A stretch of DNA of 42,190 nt from Bacillota bacterium (GTDB lineage: Bacteria > Bacillota > Sulfobacillia > DUSP01 > JBFMCS01). Within the stretch, counting starts at the first letter, position 1, and each line of letters begins with the position of its first letter. Made by a program: the position numbers and the translations under genes. The stretch is from the NCBI GenBank assembly GCA_040754315.1, contig JBFMCS010000040.1:1-42190 (forward strand), written 5' to 3'. The notes below the pieces were generated by a model. That model was given only the letters and a program-made list of their open reading frames with translations, was not told where the DNA came from and ran no database searches. Below, in pieces: positions 26,101-33,931 of the stretch.

Positions 26101-27453
26101 AAGACGTCGATCATCGAGGCCATGCCCGATACCCTTATCCGCTTCGACCAGCACGGGCGGTACCTTGACGTATTCACGCAGGATGACTCCAAGTTGTACA
26201 TGCCTCGTAGCAGCCTTCTGGGCAAGACCGTGGACGAGGTTCTCCCCCGGGAACTGGCTAGTAAGGTACACGCGTGCCTAGATTTGGCCCTGGAGACTGG
26301 GGAACTGCAGGCCCTGGAGTACTGCCTGGAGACTCCCGCGGGGGTACTGGACTTCGAGGCCCGGCTGAAGGCCAGCGGGAACGGGGAGGTCGTCGCGTGC
26401 GTCAGGGACATTACGGAGCGGAAGCGATATGAGGAACAACTCCAGTACGTGAGCCTGCACGACCAGCTTACAGGCCTTTACAATCGCGCCTACTTCGAGG
26501 AAGAACTCAAGCGGCTGGGCGGCAGCAGGGAGTTCCCGATAACCATCATCTCGGCGGACCTTGATGGCCTGAAGCTCGTCAACGACACCATGGGACATGA
26601 CAAGGGAGATCTTCTTCTCGTAGCCACCATGGGCATCCTCAAGGATTCCTTAAGGGCTTCGGACATCCTGGCCCGGGTGGGAGGGGATGAATTCGTCGCC
26701 CTGCTCCCCCGCACCGGTCCCGAGAGTGGGGAGAGTGTCGCCGAGCGCATCAGGCAGAACATCGCTCTGTACAACCAGGACCCATCCCAGCTGCCCTTGA
26801 GCGTCTCCCTGGGAGTGGCAACCTTAGAAAGCCGAGATACGCCCCTCAGTGACACCTACAAGCGGGCGGATGACCTGATGTACCGGGATAAGCTCCAGCG
26901 CAGTGCCAGTGCCAGGGGCAGGATAATACAGACCCTCATGGCGGCCCTGGCTGAGCGGGACTTCATCACCGAGGGACATGCCAAGAGGCTGCTGGAACTG
27001 TGTAGCCAAGTAGGTAAGAAGATTGGTCTGACCTCGCCCCAGATGGCAAACCTCTCCCTCCTGGCGCAGGTACACGACCTGGGTAAGGTAGGAACACCTG
27101 ACCGGATTCTCTTCAAGAAGAGCCCTCTTAATGACAAGGAATGGGAGATCATGCGCCAGCATCCCGAAGTGGGCTACAGGATAGCGTCATCCTCACCAGA
27201 CCTGGTGGGCATCGCAGACCTCATCCTCAAGCACCATGAGCGATGGGACGGCACCGGCTATCCCCTGGGGCTCAAGGGTGAGGAAATCCCCCTGGAGTGC
27301 CGCATCCTGGCCATCGTGGACGCCTTTGATACCATGACCAGTGACCGGCCCTACAGCAAGACCAAGGGCAAGGAAGAGGCCTTGCGAGAACTCCAGGGGT
27401 GCGCAGGCACGCAGTTTGACCCTGAACTCGTGGAGGTCTTCCTCTCTGTGTAA
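23143..27453 (+). CDS. PAS/GAF/GGDEF/HD-GYP c-di-GMP signalling protein
   Basis: The 1436-residue cytoplasmic protein shows PAS (about 5-120), GAF (125-295), PAS (310-415, with a CYQVWRN...CEDCC cysteine cluster), PAS (425-545), GAF (560-715), three more PAS domains (730-1105), GGDEF (1110-1265) and HD-GYP (1275-1436). RVGGDEF (about 1180) is intact, preceded five residues earlier by RASD, the product-inhibition I-site. HD-GYP is intact: VHDLGKVGTPDRIL and HHERWDGTGYP. It should therefore both make and degrade c-di-GMP. No membrane segment is seen, so it senses internal signals. The start is TTG 23143 with AGGTGG upstream. It is monocistronic, convergent with the floA operon. Confidence 0.93.
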   Translation: MGDEGRGLKAVVDSMPDIIFTLDGEQRYTGIFGKWPERFGLSREYFLGRRARELLEPDLARAHEEASARALTGEDVVYEWSVTGEGGTYFFQISLSPLLDAGGVVTGVVGIGRDVTELKRAQARIKKLNRLYALLSDVNQTIVRSRNPGEIMRETCRLAVEKGGIRAVWFGLVNEETGSLELAVHAGTGNLPLDPGPGSSYDPRSCSTVRLSLEEGAPRVCSPLGKKGCTAPWHGESTGITGGSAAAFPLLVFGEVKGALVLWATDPDFFDEEESHVMDEMARDISFAMEFDMSEKKRCLAEEELLKSQQERTLILDSLTELVTYYDLDMRIIWANLEAREYMGLGPQGYIGRRCYQVWRNQEGPCEDCCVIEAMRLGGVRTQETVTPDGRSWQVIGNPVRDAEGNIIGGLEVAFEVTQQKKAEKALQESQEQYRTLFERTSNPILVMDSEGNYVDGNEAALHFFECTREELLSRNIKDMVWPGKRGQGAVEAFLRMVKRGGRTEIEHCVNGRAKTMDLTATPGVWGETPVVLGVGTDTTARRWAEEETKRNKARLESLVEIFQYKSNSIQGLLEFTLEEALKLTGSKIGFLYNYAEDRREFTLNARSEGVIVECKTAQRHRHVYTLEEPGFWAEAVRQRKPVILNDFEAPDPLKKGLPKGHARLERFMAIPVFSEDRIVAVVGMGNKESDYDQTDVLQLTLLMDAAWKVVERTEAEKALRRSETQYRAVARLSADFSYSCVHTGSQGYKVDWITDAFFNLTGYSRDDLQEQHCWLFAAHPEDRDAATEALDRLAPGESDTREFRILTKDGRALYITNYTECVEDPEDPRGLRLYGAVRDISERRLHEETLRASEEKYRLLADNTVDCIWMMTPDLVFQYVNPSIEQVTGYTPEEWQGTRLTDHVDEENARLIMAEISRNMARSLIPSSVTREVEVIHKGGHAVPVEITGRILLDENDQPVGLQGVARDITERKLAEETLRQSEALKTSIIEAMPDTLIRFDQHGRYLDVFTQDDSKLYMPRSSLLGKTVDEVLPRELASKVHACLDLALETGELQALEYCLETPAGVLDFEARLKASGNGEVVACVRDITERKRYEEQLQYVSLHDQLTGLYNRAYFEEELKRLGGSREFPITIISADLDGLKLVNDTMGHDKGDLLLVATMGILKDSLRASDILARVGGDEFVALLPRTGPESGESVAERIRQNIALYNQDPSQLPLSVSLGVATLESRDTPLSDTYKRADDLMYRDKLQRSASARGRIIQTLMAALAERDFITEGHAKRLLELCSQVGKKIGLTSPQMANLSLLAQVHDLGKVGTPDRILFKKSPLNDKEWEIMRQHPEVGYRIASSSPDLVGIADLILKHHERWDGTGYPLGLKGEEIPLECRILAIVDAFDTMTSDRPYSKTKGKEEALRELQGCAGTQFDPELVEVFLSV

Positions 27454-27534
27454 GAAAAGGGCCTGGAAGTAGTAACCTCCAGACCCCCTGCCCGTGAACT
27501 TGCCTGGGAGCCTCATCCTTCTATACCTACCTGG

Positions 27535-27948
27535 TTACCGCACCCTCAGTGGTCCTTGCCTTCTCAGGGCCATGGGTGGACCCAGCACCTCAGCCATGAC
27601 CAATCCCCTGGCCACATCCCCGCTGACACCTGCAAGGAACCCCGGCGCTGAGGGGGCCGGCGCCTCGAGGGTCTCCTCTAGGACCGTGACAGTCTGCCGG
27701 GCTGAGCCCTCGCCCGTCATAACTCCCTTGCTTTCTGCAACCTTCGATTCAGATGGTGTCACCCGCGGCCGTGCCACACGTAGAGTCCTGGGTGGCTTGG
27801 GCTGGCCGAACAACTCCTCAAGCCAGGGAGAAGGCACCGGTTCCCCAGCCTTCCTCACCGGGCCCCGGCGCGGGGCGCCCTTGGAGGCTAGCCGGGCGAG
27901 CAGCCTGGCCAGGATGAACAGGATAACCAGTAATGGGATCCCTTCCAT
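27535..27948 (-). CDS. Small membrane-anchored protein of unknown function
   Basis: The 137-residue protein begins with a hydrophobic anchor (IPLLVILFILARLLARLA) followed by a basic, Pro-rich region and a low-complexity tail containing APAPSAPGFLAGVSGDVARG and MAEVLGPPMALRR. I recognise no family. ATG 27948 lies 12 bases after floA with TAGGGCGGTGA upstream, so it is co-transcribed with floA and occupies the place of yqfB in B. subtilis, although it does not resemble YqfB. It could be a partner of FloA or NfeD at the membrane; that is inference from position. Confidence 0.6.
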   Translation of the reverse strand: MEGIPLLVILFILARLLARLASKGAPRRGPVRKAGEPVPSPWLEELFGQPKPPRTLRVARPRVTPSESKVAESKGVMTGEGSARQTVTVLEETLEAPAPSAPGFLAGVSGDVARGLVMAEVLGPPMALRRQGPLRVR

Positions 27949-27960
27949 GCCGTCACCGCC

Positions 27961-28956
27961 CTACTTCTTCTCGGGGCCCTTTGCCTCATGGGCTCCCTGA
28001 GTCCGGGAGATGGCCTCCCTCATCTTGGTGTCGGAGATGACATTCTGGAGGCTGTAGTAGTCCAGTACTCCCATGTTGCCCTTCTCCAGCGCTGAGGCCA
28101 GGGCCTGGGGCACCTCGGCCTCAGCCTCCACGACCTTGGCCCTCATCTCCTGGACGACGGCCTTCATTTCTTGCTCCCTGGCAACGGCCATGGCCCTGCG
28201 TTCCTCGGCCTTGGCCTGGGCGATGCGCTTGTCCGCCTCGGCCCTGTCCGTCTCCAGCCTCGCCCCGATGTTCTGGCCAACATCCACGTCGGCAATGTCG
28301 ATGGACAGTATCTCAAAGGCCGTGCCGGCATCGAGGCCCTTGTTGAGAACGGTCCGGGAGATGGAGTCGGGGTTCTCCAGTACCGCCTTGTGGTCCAAGG
28401 ATGAGCCGATGGTGGTGACCATTCCCTCTCCCACCCGGGCTATGATGGTCTCCTCGCCAGCGCCACCCACCAAGCGGTCTATATTGGCCCTCACTGTCAC
28501 CCTTGCCTTTGCCTTTAGCTCGATGCCGTCCTTGGCCACCGCTGCTACAAGCGGCGTATCGATTACCTTGGGGTTCACGCTCATCTGCACCGCTTCCAAC
28601 ACGTCGCGGCCAGCCAGGTCGATGGCGGCTGCCCGCTCGAACCCCAGGTCTATTGCCGCCCTGTGTGCTGCGATCAGGGCATTTATCACCCGGTCCACGT
28701 TACCACCAGCCAGGTAGTGAGCCTCAAGGCTGTTGATATTCACGTTCAGCCCTGCCTTGCTAGCCTTGATCATGGGGTTGATGATCCGTGCCGGTGGAAC
28801 CCGCCGCAGCCTCATACCGATGAGGGTGACTATGCTGATCTTGACCCCAGCCGCCAGGGCCGAGATCCATAGACCCAGGGGGATGAAGCTAAAGAGAACG
28901 GATAGGGCTATCACGGCAACCGCAATGAAAACGACGCTGCTTATGAGGACCTCCAT
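27961..28956 (-). CDS. floA: Flotillin-like protein FloA
   Basis: The 331-residue protein organises functional membrane microdomains. It has an N-terminal membrane hairpin (about 1-48), the strongly conserved block [20 protein letters not shown], a PHB-like domain with [20 protein letters not shown] and [20 protein letters not shown], and a C-terminal coiled region rich in EA repeats ([20 protein letters not shown]). GGGAGGTCA before ATG 28956 lies inside the end of the NfeD gene, one base apart, indicating coupling. FloA with NfeD is the standard pair (yqfA, yqeZ). Confidence 0.96.
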   Translation of the reverse strand: MEVLISSVVFIAVAVIALSVLFSFIPLGLWISALAAGVKISIVTLIGMRLRRVPPARIINPMIKASKAGLNVNINSLEAHYLAGGNVDRVINALIAAHRAAIDLGFERAAAIDLAGRDVLEAVQMSVNPKVIDTPLVAAVAKDGIELKAKARVTVRANIDRLVGGAGEETIIARVGEGMVTTIGSSLDHKAVLENPDSISRTVLNKGLDAGTAFEILSIDIADVDVGQNIGARLETDRAEADKRIAQAKAEERRAMAVAREQEMKAVVQEMRAKVVEAEAEVPQALASALEKGNMGVLDYYSLQNVISDTKMREAISRTQGAHEAKGPEKK

Positions 28957-28957
28957 T

Positions 28958-30271
28958 TCACTGACCTCCCAGTTCTTCGTCTTTGAGAACCCTTACGACC
29001 ACCCTGCCGCCTTCCACCTTGGTCACCCTCACCCCAGCGCCTGCCAGGGCATAGCCCCCCTCAGTGACAACATCGATGCGCTCACCCTCAATGTCGGCAA
29101 GCCCTGCCGGCCGGAGGGGGGTAAGGGCAACACCCTGTCTACCCACCAAGTCTCTCCGGATGGCGGTGGGCACATAACCCTCTTCCGTGCTTAGGGAGAT
29201 GGGCAAGGAAAGCCTTGTCCAAAGGCCCTTTTTCAGGGCATAGCGGCCGAGCACCGCGCCGAGCACCACAGTGGCCACCACGGCCACCATGAGTGACCGG
29301 AGTGCCTGGGGATCCGTGGCCGAAGCCAGGTAGATACTGATGATCATGGCTGTTATGCCCGCCAACCCGAACACACCGAAGCCTGGGATCACTGCCTCTA
29401 CGAAGAGCAGTATCACACCGGCCAGGAACATCGCTACAATCCAGATCCCCGGCACACCCGCCAGGAGGGCCCCACCAAAGTAGAGAAACAGCGCTACAAG
29501 GCCAACTGTCCCCGGTATGCCCCACCCTGCCGTGAACACCTCAAGGATGAGTCCCAAGAAACCCACGGTCAGGAGGATGGGCGCCACAGCGGGGTGCGTG
29601 ACAGTCTGCGCCAATCTCTCAGCGGGCGTGGGCCCAGCCACACTCACCTGGGCACCCTCAAGTCCCAGGGCTGCCAGCACCTGGGGTATGCCGTCAGCCA
29701 AGCCGTCAATGAAACCGATCTCCAGGGCCTTCTTCGCCCCCAGGGTGAGGACCTCTCCCTTTGTCACCAGGTCTGGGATCTCGACGCTGGCGTCCACCAT
29801 GGCACCAGCGATCCGGGGGTCCCTCCCCCGTCTCTCAGCGGTGGCCTCCATTTCCGCCTTCCACGCTGAGAGCGTCTTCGCCTCCAGGGGCCGGGGTTCC
29901 GCTGCCCCAATGCTGGAGCCTGGAACCATCATCAGTTTTTCGCAGGACACCGCTACGAGGGCTCCCGCCGACCATGCCCTCCCCTTTACGAGGGCATGGA
30001 CCGGTACAGGGGAATCCGTAATCATGTCACGGATGTCCAGGGCAGAGTTGACGAAGCCTCCCAGGGTGCCGATCTCCAGGATGATGGCATCAGCCCCCGC
30101 CCGCTCGGCCTCCGTAAAAGCCCGGCGCAGGTACCTCACCATGCCCCCGCCGATCTCACCCTTAAGGGGAACCACGTGAACCGTGGAAACCTCCTGGGCG
30201 GCAGCGCAGGGCAATACCCCCAGGAGGACCAAAAAGAGGGCAACGGCCACTAGGCAAAGCCTACGGCGCAC
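28958..30271 (-). CDS. NfeD-family membrane protease-like protein (YqeZ type)
   Basis: From GTG 30271 the product has 437 residues: a signal peptide ([20 protein letters not shown], cleavage near CAAAQ), an extracytoplasmic ClpP-like serine protease domain (about 30-230), four or five membrane helices (about 235-350) and a cytoplasmic OB-fold NfeD domain at the end. The catalytic serine is likely S101 in [12 protein letters not shown], with a lysine near 132 or 138. The frame is open further upstream, but GGAGGAGGG just before the GTG and the signal peptide decide the start. The partner gene floA follows immediately. Confidence 0.92.
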   Translation of the reverse strand: MRRRLCLVAVALFLVLLGVLPCAAAQEVSTVHVVPLKGEIGGGMVRYLRRAFTEAERAGADAIILEIGTLGGFVNSALDIRDMITDSPVPVHALVKGRAWSAGALVAVSCEKLMMVPGSSIGAAEPRPLEAKTLSAWKAEMEATAERRGRDPRIAGAMVDASVEIPDLVTKGEVLTLGAKKALEIGFIDGLADGIPQVLAALGLEGAQVSVAGPTPAERLAQTVTHPAVAPILLTVGFLGLILEVFTAGWGIPGTVGLVALFLYFGGALLAGVPGIWIVAMFLAGVILLFVEAVIPGFGVFGLAGITAMIISIYLASATDPQALRSLMVAVVATVVLGAVLGRYALKKGLWTRLSLPISLSTEEGYVPTAIRRDLVGRQGVALTPLRPAGLADIEGERIDVVTEGGYALAGAGVRVTKVEGGRVVVRVLKDEELGGQ

Positions 30272-30296
30272 TGATCCCTCCTCCTCTCCCTCTCTG

Positions 30297-30767
30297 TTAC
30301 TGGGTCTCTTCTGCAAGAAGCCTCTCAACGGTGGCGCGCACCAGGGTTCCGTCAGCCTTCCCCCGGACCTCAGGTATGAGTCTTCCCATGACCCGGCCCA
30401 GGTCCCCAGGCCCCCGGGCGCCAACCTCTGCCATCACGCGCCGGGCCACACTGGCAACCTCATCACCACTCATCTGCCGCGGCAGGTACTCCAGCAAGAC
30501 CGCAATTTCCTCCTGGAGCCTGGCCACGGCATCAGGCCTGTCTAACCTCTGGTATTCCTCCACGGCATCCCGGCGCAACTTGACCTCTTTGGCCAGGGCC
30601 TCAGTCACCCCGGCATCATCCAGCTCGCGCCCCTGGGCAACCTCGGCGTTCTTTATGGCAGCCCGGGCCAGGCGGATGACACCGAGGCGAAACCTGCCCG
30701 CCTCTCTTTGCTTCATCGAGCGTTGCATGTCCTCAAGGAGTCTGGTCTTAAGATCCAAAAGCCCCAC
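30297..30767 (-). CDS. yqeY: GatB/YqeY domain protein
   Basis: The 156-residue helical protein matches YqeY, related to the tRNA-binding tail of GatB. Recognisable sequence includes LLDLKTRLLEDMQRSMKQRE, RLGVIRLARAAIKNAEV and EIAVLLEYLPRQMS. Its function is unsettled; a role in tRNA-dependent steps is assumed from the GatB homology. GTG 30767 is the assigned start, with only a weak upstream site; TTG three codons on is possible. It follows rpsU, the usual pairing. Confidence 0.93.
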   Translation of the reverse strand: MGLLDLKTRLLEDMQRSMKQREAGRFRLGVIRLARAAIKNAEVAQGRELDDAGVTEALAKEVKLRRDAVEEYQRLDRPDAVARLQEEIAVLLEYLPRQMSGDEVASVARRVMAEVGARGPGDLGRVMGRLIPEVRGKADGTLVRATVERLLAEETQ

Positions 30768-30774
30768 CCCCGAT

Positions 30775-30801
30775 GAACAAGGCGGCCGAAGCCCGGCCGC
30801 C
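30775..30801 (-). terminator. Hairpin between rpsU and yqeY (attenuator or weak terminator)
   Basis: On the minus strand GGCGGCCG-GGCTT-CGGCCGCC (30781-30801) forms an eight-pair stem eight bases after the rpsU stop, followed by TTGTTCATC. The U-tract is short, so partial termination, giving more rpsU than downstream message, is likelier than a full stop. Confidence 0.5.
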
Positions 30802-30808
30802 CCGCTTC

Positions 30809-30985
30809 TTACCTGTACTTGCGCTTCCTCGCCGCCTCAGACTTCTTCTTGCGGCGTACACTGGGCTTCTCGTAGTGCTCCCGCTTCCTGGCCTCGGCCA
30901 GCACGCCGGACTTTTGACACTGCCTCTTGAAACGGCGAAGGGCACTGTCGAGGGTCTCGTTCTTGCCTACACGTACTTCCGGCAC
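30809..30985 (-). CDS. rpsU: 30S ribosomal protein bS21
   Basis: A 58-codon gene reads [20 protein letters not shown], then [20 protein letters not shown] and a lysine/arginine-rich tail ending RKRKYR. This is ribosomal protein S21, needed for efficient initiation. The start is GTG 30985 with GGAGGG nine bases upstream. It is expressed from a near-consensus promoter immediately before it and leads the rpsU-yqeY-nfeD-floA series. Confidence 0.97.
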   Translation of the reverse strand: MPEVRVGKNETLDSALRRFKRQCQKSGVLAEARKREHYEKPSVRRKKKSEAARKRKYR

Positions 30986-31039
30986 CTTGTCTATCCCTCC
31001 CCCCGCTCGCCCGAATCCTCTCCCAAAGGTTCATCGAAA

Positions 31040-31068
31040 ATTATAAAGGACAGGGGCTCAACAGTCAA
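31040..31068 (-). promoter_or_regulatory. Strong SigA promoter of rpsU
   Basis: TTGACT (31063-31068) and TATAAT (31040-31045) are separated by exactly 17 bases on the minus strand. The promoter starts right after the HIT gene stop, about 50 bases before rpsU. It should drive rpsU-yqeY-nfeD-floA independently of upstream genes. Confidence 0.88.
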
Positions 31069-31072
31069 CGCG

Positions 31073-31411
31073 CTAACCCGGTGGCCAGCGCATGAATCTC
31101 CCGCCAAGGACGTGGAAGTGGAGATGGCCCACCGTCTGCCCGCCCCTGGCCCCGCAATTCACCACGGACCTGAAGCCTCCCTGGACCCCGGTGGCCCTGG
31201 CCACCTCCTTGATGGCCAGGAGGAGGCACTCCAGGAGTCTACCCTCCTCGGGCAGTTCCATTATGCTGGTGTAGTGCTCACGGGGGATCACCAAGACGTG
31301 CACTGGGGCCTTGGGGTTTAGGTCCCTGAAGGCTACTACCCGTTCATCCTGGTACACAATGCTTGCAGGTGCCTCGCCCCGGGCAATGCGGCAGAACACG
31401 CAGTCTCTCAC
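31073..31411 (-). CDS. HIT (histidine triad) family nucleotide-binding protein
   Basis: The 112-residue Hint-like protein hydrolyses nucleoside phosphoramidates or related nucleotides. It starts with DCVFCRIARGE, has VHVLVIPREHYTSIMEL, and carries the histidine triad GHLHFHVLGGRFM with the final WPPG typical of the Hint branch. GTG 31411 is preceded by GGGAGGG at good spacing, 34 bases after ddl. It lies directly upstream of rpsU, a frequent clostridial arrangement. Confidence 0.95.
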   Translation of the reverse strand: MRDCVFCRIARGEAPASIVYQDERVVAFRDLNPKAPVHVLVIPREHYTSIMELPEEGRLLECLLLAIKEVARATGVQGGFRSVVNCGARGGQTVGHLHFHVLGGRFMRWPPG

Positions 31412-31445
31412 GCCATACCCTCCCGAAACACTCCTCGCAGGGCTT

Positions 31446-32552
31446 CTACAACGGGCCGCCAGGTTCCTGCCTCCGGTAGGAGGTTACCAGGCTTGCCCTT
31501 TCCTCGTGCCTCTCCATAGCCAGGTCCACCAGCCTGGACAGGAGCTGGGAGTACGAGACGCCGCTGGCCTCCCACATCTTGGGGTACGCGCTAATGTAGG
31601 TGAACCCAGGTATGGTGTTAATCTCGTTCACCAGAACCTTCGTTTCAGTGATGAAGAAGTCCACCCGGGCCATCCCAGAGCAATCAATTGCCTGGAAGGC
31701 TGCCAGGGAGAGTTCCTGCACCTCTTGGGCGACGGCCGGTGGCAGGGGCGCGGGGATTAACAGCTCTGACCTGCCGTCGATGTACTTGGCATTGTAGTCG
31801 TAGAACTCGCGGCACGGTATGATCTCCCCCGGGATCGAGGCCTCTGGATGGCTGTTTCCCAAAACCCCGCACTCGACCTCTCGTGCAACCACTGCCTCCT
31901 CCACCAGGATCTTCGTATCGTACAAGGCAGCGGTTTCCAGCGCCCCCTCCAGGTCCTCGCGGTTCTTGGCCTTGGTCACGCCTACGCTGGAGCCCAGGTT
32001 GGCTGGCTTGACAAAGACGGGGTACCCGTACAGGTCCTCGGCCTCTTCGCATACGCCTCCGGGGTCCTGGCGCCACCTTCTCCTGGGGACTGTGGAGAAC
32101 CTCACCGTTGGTATGCCCTTCGCCTGGAAGAGGACCTTCATCATTGCCTTGTCCATGCCCACCGAGGAAGCGAGCACCCCACCCCCTACATAGGGAACGC
32201 CAGCCACCTCCAGGAGACCCTGGATCGTGCCGTCCTCCCCAAAGGTACCGTGGAGCACCGGGAACACCACGTCTACCTGTGCCACCTCTCGGAGCCCCGG
32301 CCCCAGCAGCGCTCCTTCCATGGGCTCAGGGGCCAGGTACACGTGGGTGCCGTCGCCCTTCTCCACCCTGCCCCTAGCCTTTACGGCCTCCAGATCCTTG
32401 AGGAGAAGCCACCTTCCCTCACCTGTGATCCCTATCGGTATGATATCAAATCTGGATGTGTCCAGGGCAGCCAAGATGGAGCCCGCCGACAGCACCGATA
32501 CCTCATGTTCTCCAGAACGCCCTCCTAGCAACACCCCGACCCTGAGCCTCAA
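31446..32552 (-). CDS. ddl: D-alanine--D-alanine ligase
   Basis: The 368-residue ATP-grasp enzyme joins two D-alanines for peptidoglycan precursors. The N-terminal LLGGRSGEHEVSVLSA, the central HGTFGEDGTIQGLLE, the ATP-grasp blocks (FVKPANLGSSVGV, ILVEEAV) and the C-terminal VLVNEINTIPGFT are all present. The omega-loop sequence EFYDYNAKYIDG is of the ordinary Ddl kind rather than the D-lactate (VanA/B) kind. TTG 32552 with AAGGGGGGAG upstream is the best start; an ATG 21 codons earlier lacks a site and gives a non-homologous leader. The gene is inserted between mtaB and the HIT gene. Confidence 0.94.
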   Translation of the reverse strand: MRLRVGVLLGGRSGEHEVSVLSAGSILAALDTSRFDIIPIGITGEGRWLLLKDLEAVKARGRVEKGDGTHVYLAPEPMEGALLGPGLREVAQVDVVFPVLHGTFGEDGTIQGLLEVAGVPYVGGGVLASSVGMDKAMMKVLFQAKGIPTVRFSTVPRRRWRQDPGGVCEEAEDLYGYPVFVKPANLGSSVGVTKAKNREDLEGALETAALYDTKILVEEAVVAREVECGVLGNSHPEASIPGEIIPCREFYDYNAKYIDGRSELLIPAPLPPAVAQEVQELSLAAFQAIDCSGMARVDFFITETKVLVNEINTIPGFTYISAYPKMWEASGVSYSQLLSRLVDLAMERHEERASLVTSYRRQEPGGPL

Positions 32553-32626
32553 CCAAGGCTCCCCCCTTTGCTTGGCTGTGGATCTTGACGAAGACAGGCA
32601 TCGTCCTGTTCCCATTCACATATATG

Positions 32627-33931
32627 TCAAGGTCGCTCCTTTGCGTCATCATGTCTCCCCACTACGTATTGGGGAAGTGCCTCCTTCACCATGACCCACA
32701 CCAGGCTCCCAGCTAGGCCAGGTGGCCCGGGAAACCGAACCTCAACGTAGGAGGAGGAGTGGCCCTTGAGGAGACCGCCCGCGACCCCTTCGACCAGGAC
32801 CTCCACCCGGGTTCCCCGAAGCCCCCGGTGAAAGTCCATGGCCAGTTCCGCGCCGAGCTCCTGGAGCATGCCGCTCCTGGCCTCCTTCACCTTAGGGCTC
32901 ACCTTGGCGGGCATGGATGCCGCAGGCGTGCCCGGCCGCTCGGAGTAGCGGAACACGTGGAGGCGTGAGAACCCTGCCGCTTTCACCACGCTCACTGTGT
33001 CCTGGAAGTCCGCCTCGTCCTCTCCCGGGAACCCCACCATCACATCCGTGCTCAGCCCCAGGTCCGGCATGGCAGCCCTGGCCTTCTTCACCGTGTCAAG
33101 ATACTCCCAGGACGTATACCTGCGGTTCATCAGGCCCAGCACCCGATCGGAACCACTCTGCAGCGGCACGTGAAGGTGCCGGCACACCCGAGGGTTGGAT
33201 GCCATGGCATCAAGGAGGTCATCGCCTACCTCCTCAGGTTCGATGGAGCTCAGGCGTATCCTGGCGGACCCGGTAACAGCAATCACTGACCTGACTAGCT
33301 GGGTGAGTCCCCCCGAATAGTGGCCGAGATGGATCCCGGAGAGCACGATCTCCCGGTATCCCGCTTCCTCCAGGCGAGTGACCTCATCCAGGACCCTGCC
33401 CACCGGCCTTGACCTGGACGGGCCACGGGCTACAGGTACTATGCAGTAGGAACAGCACTGGTCGCAACCGTCCTGCACCTTGACGTAGGCCCTGTGCCTG
33501 CCCTGGTGGGTTCTGACGGGTGCCTCCTCCCAGTCCCATGTCTCGCCCTTGACCGGCATGCTAAGGGGTTCACCTGCCAGGGCCCTGCGCACCTTCTTTA
33601 CAAGCCCTAGCCTGTCCTGGGTGCCAGAAACCAGGCATACCCCGGGCAAGGTGGCAACCTCTGATTGCCTGACCTGGGAGTAGCAGCCCGTGACAGCCAC
33701 TATGGAACCGGGGCTTCGTCTTATGGTCTTCCGGATTAACTGGCGGCACTTTGACTCACTCCTGGCCGTCACCGCGCACGTGTTGATGATATAGACGTCA
33801 GCCTTGGAGGAAAAGGGGACCACCTCGAACCCCTCGGCCTTGAAGGCCTCGGCCAAGGCCTGGGAGTCGTATTGGTTAACCTTGCAGCCTAAGGTGGCTA
33901 TGGCTATTTTGGACACGCCGCACTCCCCCAT
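32627..33931 (-). CDS. mtaB: tRNA t6A37 methylthiotransferase MtaB
   Basis: The 434-residue radical SAM enzyme converts t6A to ms2t6A at position 37 of ANN-decoding tRNAs. The N-terminal UPF0004 domain has IATLGCKVNQYDSQAL and further cysteines for the auxiliary cluster (NTCAVT, VTGCYSQ). The radical SAM motif C-x3-C-x2-C is DGCDQCCSYCIVP. A C-terminal TRAM-like domain follows. ATG 33931 has GGGGGG five bases upstream; GTG 33916 with GGGGGAG is an alternative. In B. subtilis it is yqeV. The expected upstream rsmE, prmA and dnaJ are absent, so the conserved order ends here. Confidence 0.95.
   Translation of the reverse strand: MGECGVSKIAIATLGCKVNQYDSQALAEAFKAEGFEVVPFSSKADVYIINTCAVTARSESKCRQLIRKTIRRSPGSIVAVTGCYSQVRQSEVATLPGVCLVSGTQDRLGLVKKVRRALAGEPLSMPVKGETWDWEEAPVRTHQGRHRAYVKVQDGCDQCCSYCIVPVARGPSRSRPVGRVLDEVTRLEEAGYREIVLSGIHLGHYSGGLTQLVRSVIAVTGSARIRLSSIEPEEVGDDLLDAMASNPRVCRHLHVPLQSGSDRVLGLMNRRYTSWEYLDTVKKARAAMPDLGLSTDVMVGFPGEDEADFQDTVSVVKAAGFSRLHVFRYSERPGTPAASMPAKVSPKVKEARSGMLQELGAELAMDFHRGLRGTRVEVLVEGVAGGLLKGHSSSYVEVRFPGPPGLAGSLVWVMVKEALPQYVVGRHDDAKERP

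Noticed and set aside
27454-27534. A bidirectional terminator between the convergent GGDEF/HD-GYP gene and the floA-linked gene
   Set aside because: A CTGGA/TCCAG hairpin exists near 27465-27490 but neither strand has a U-tract after it.
31446-32552. D-Ala-D-Lac ligase (vancomycin-resistance type)
   Set aside because: The omega loop reads FYDYNAKYIDG as in ordinary Ddl, and there are no vanH or vanX genes nearby.
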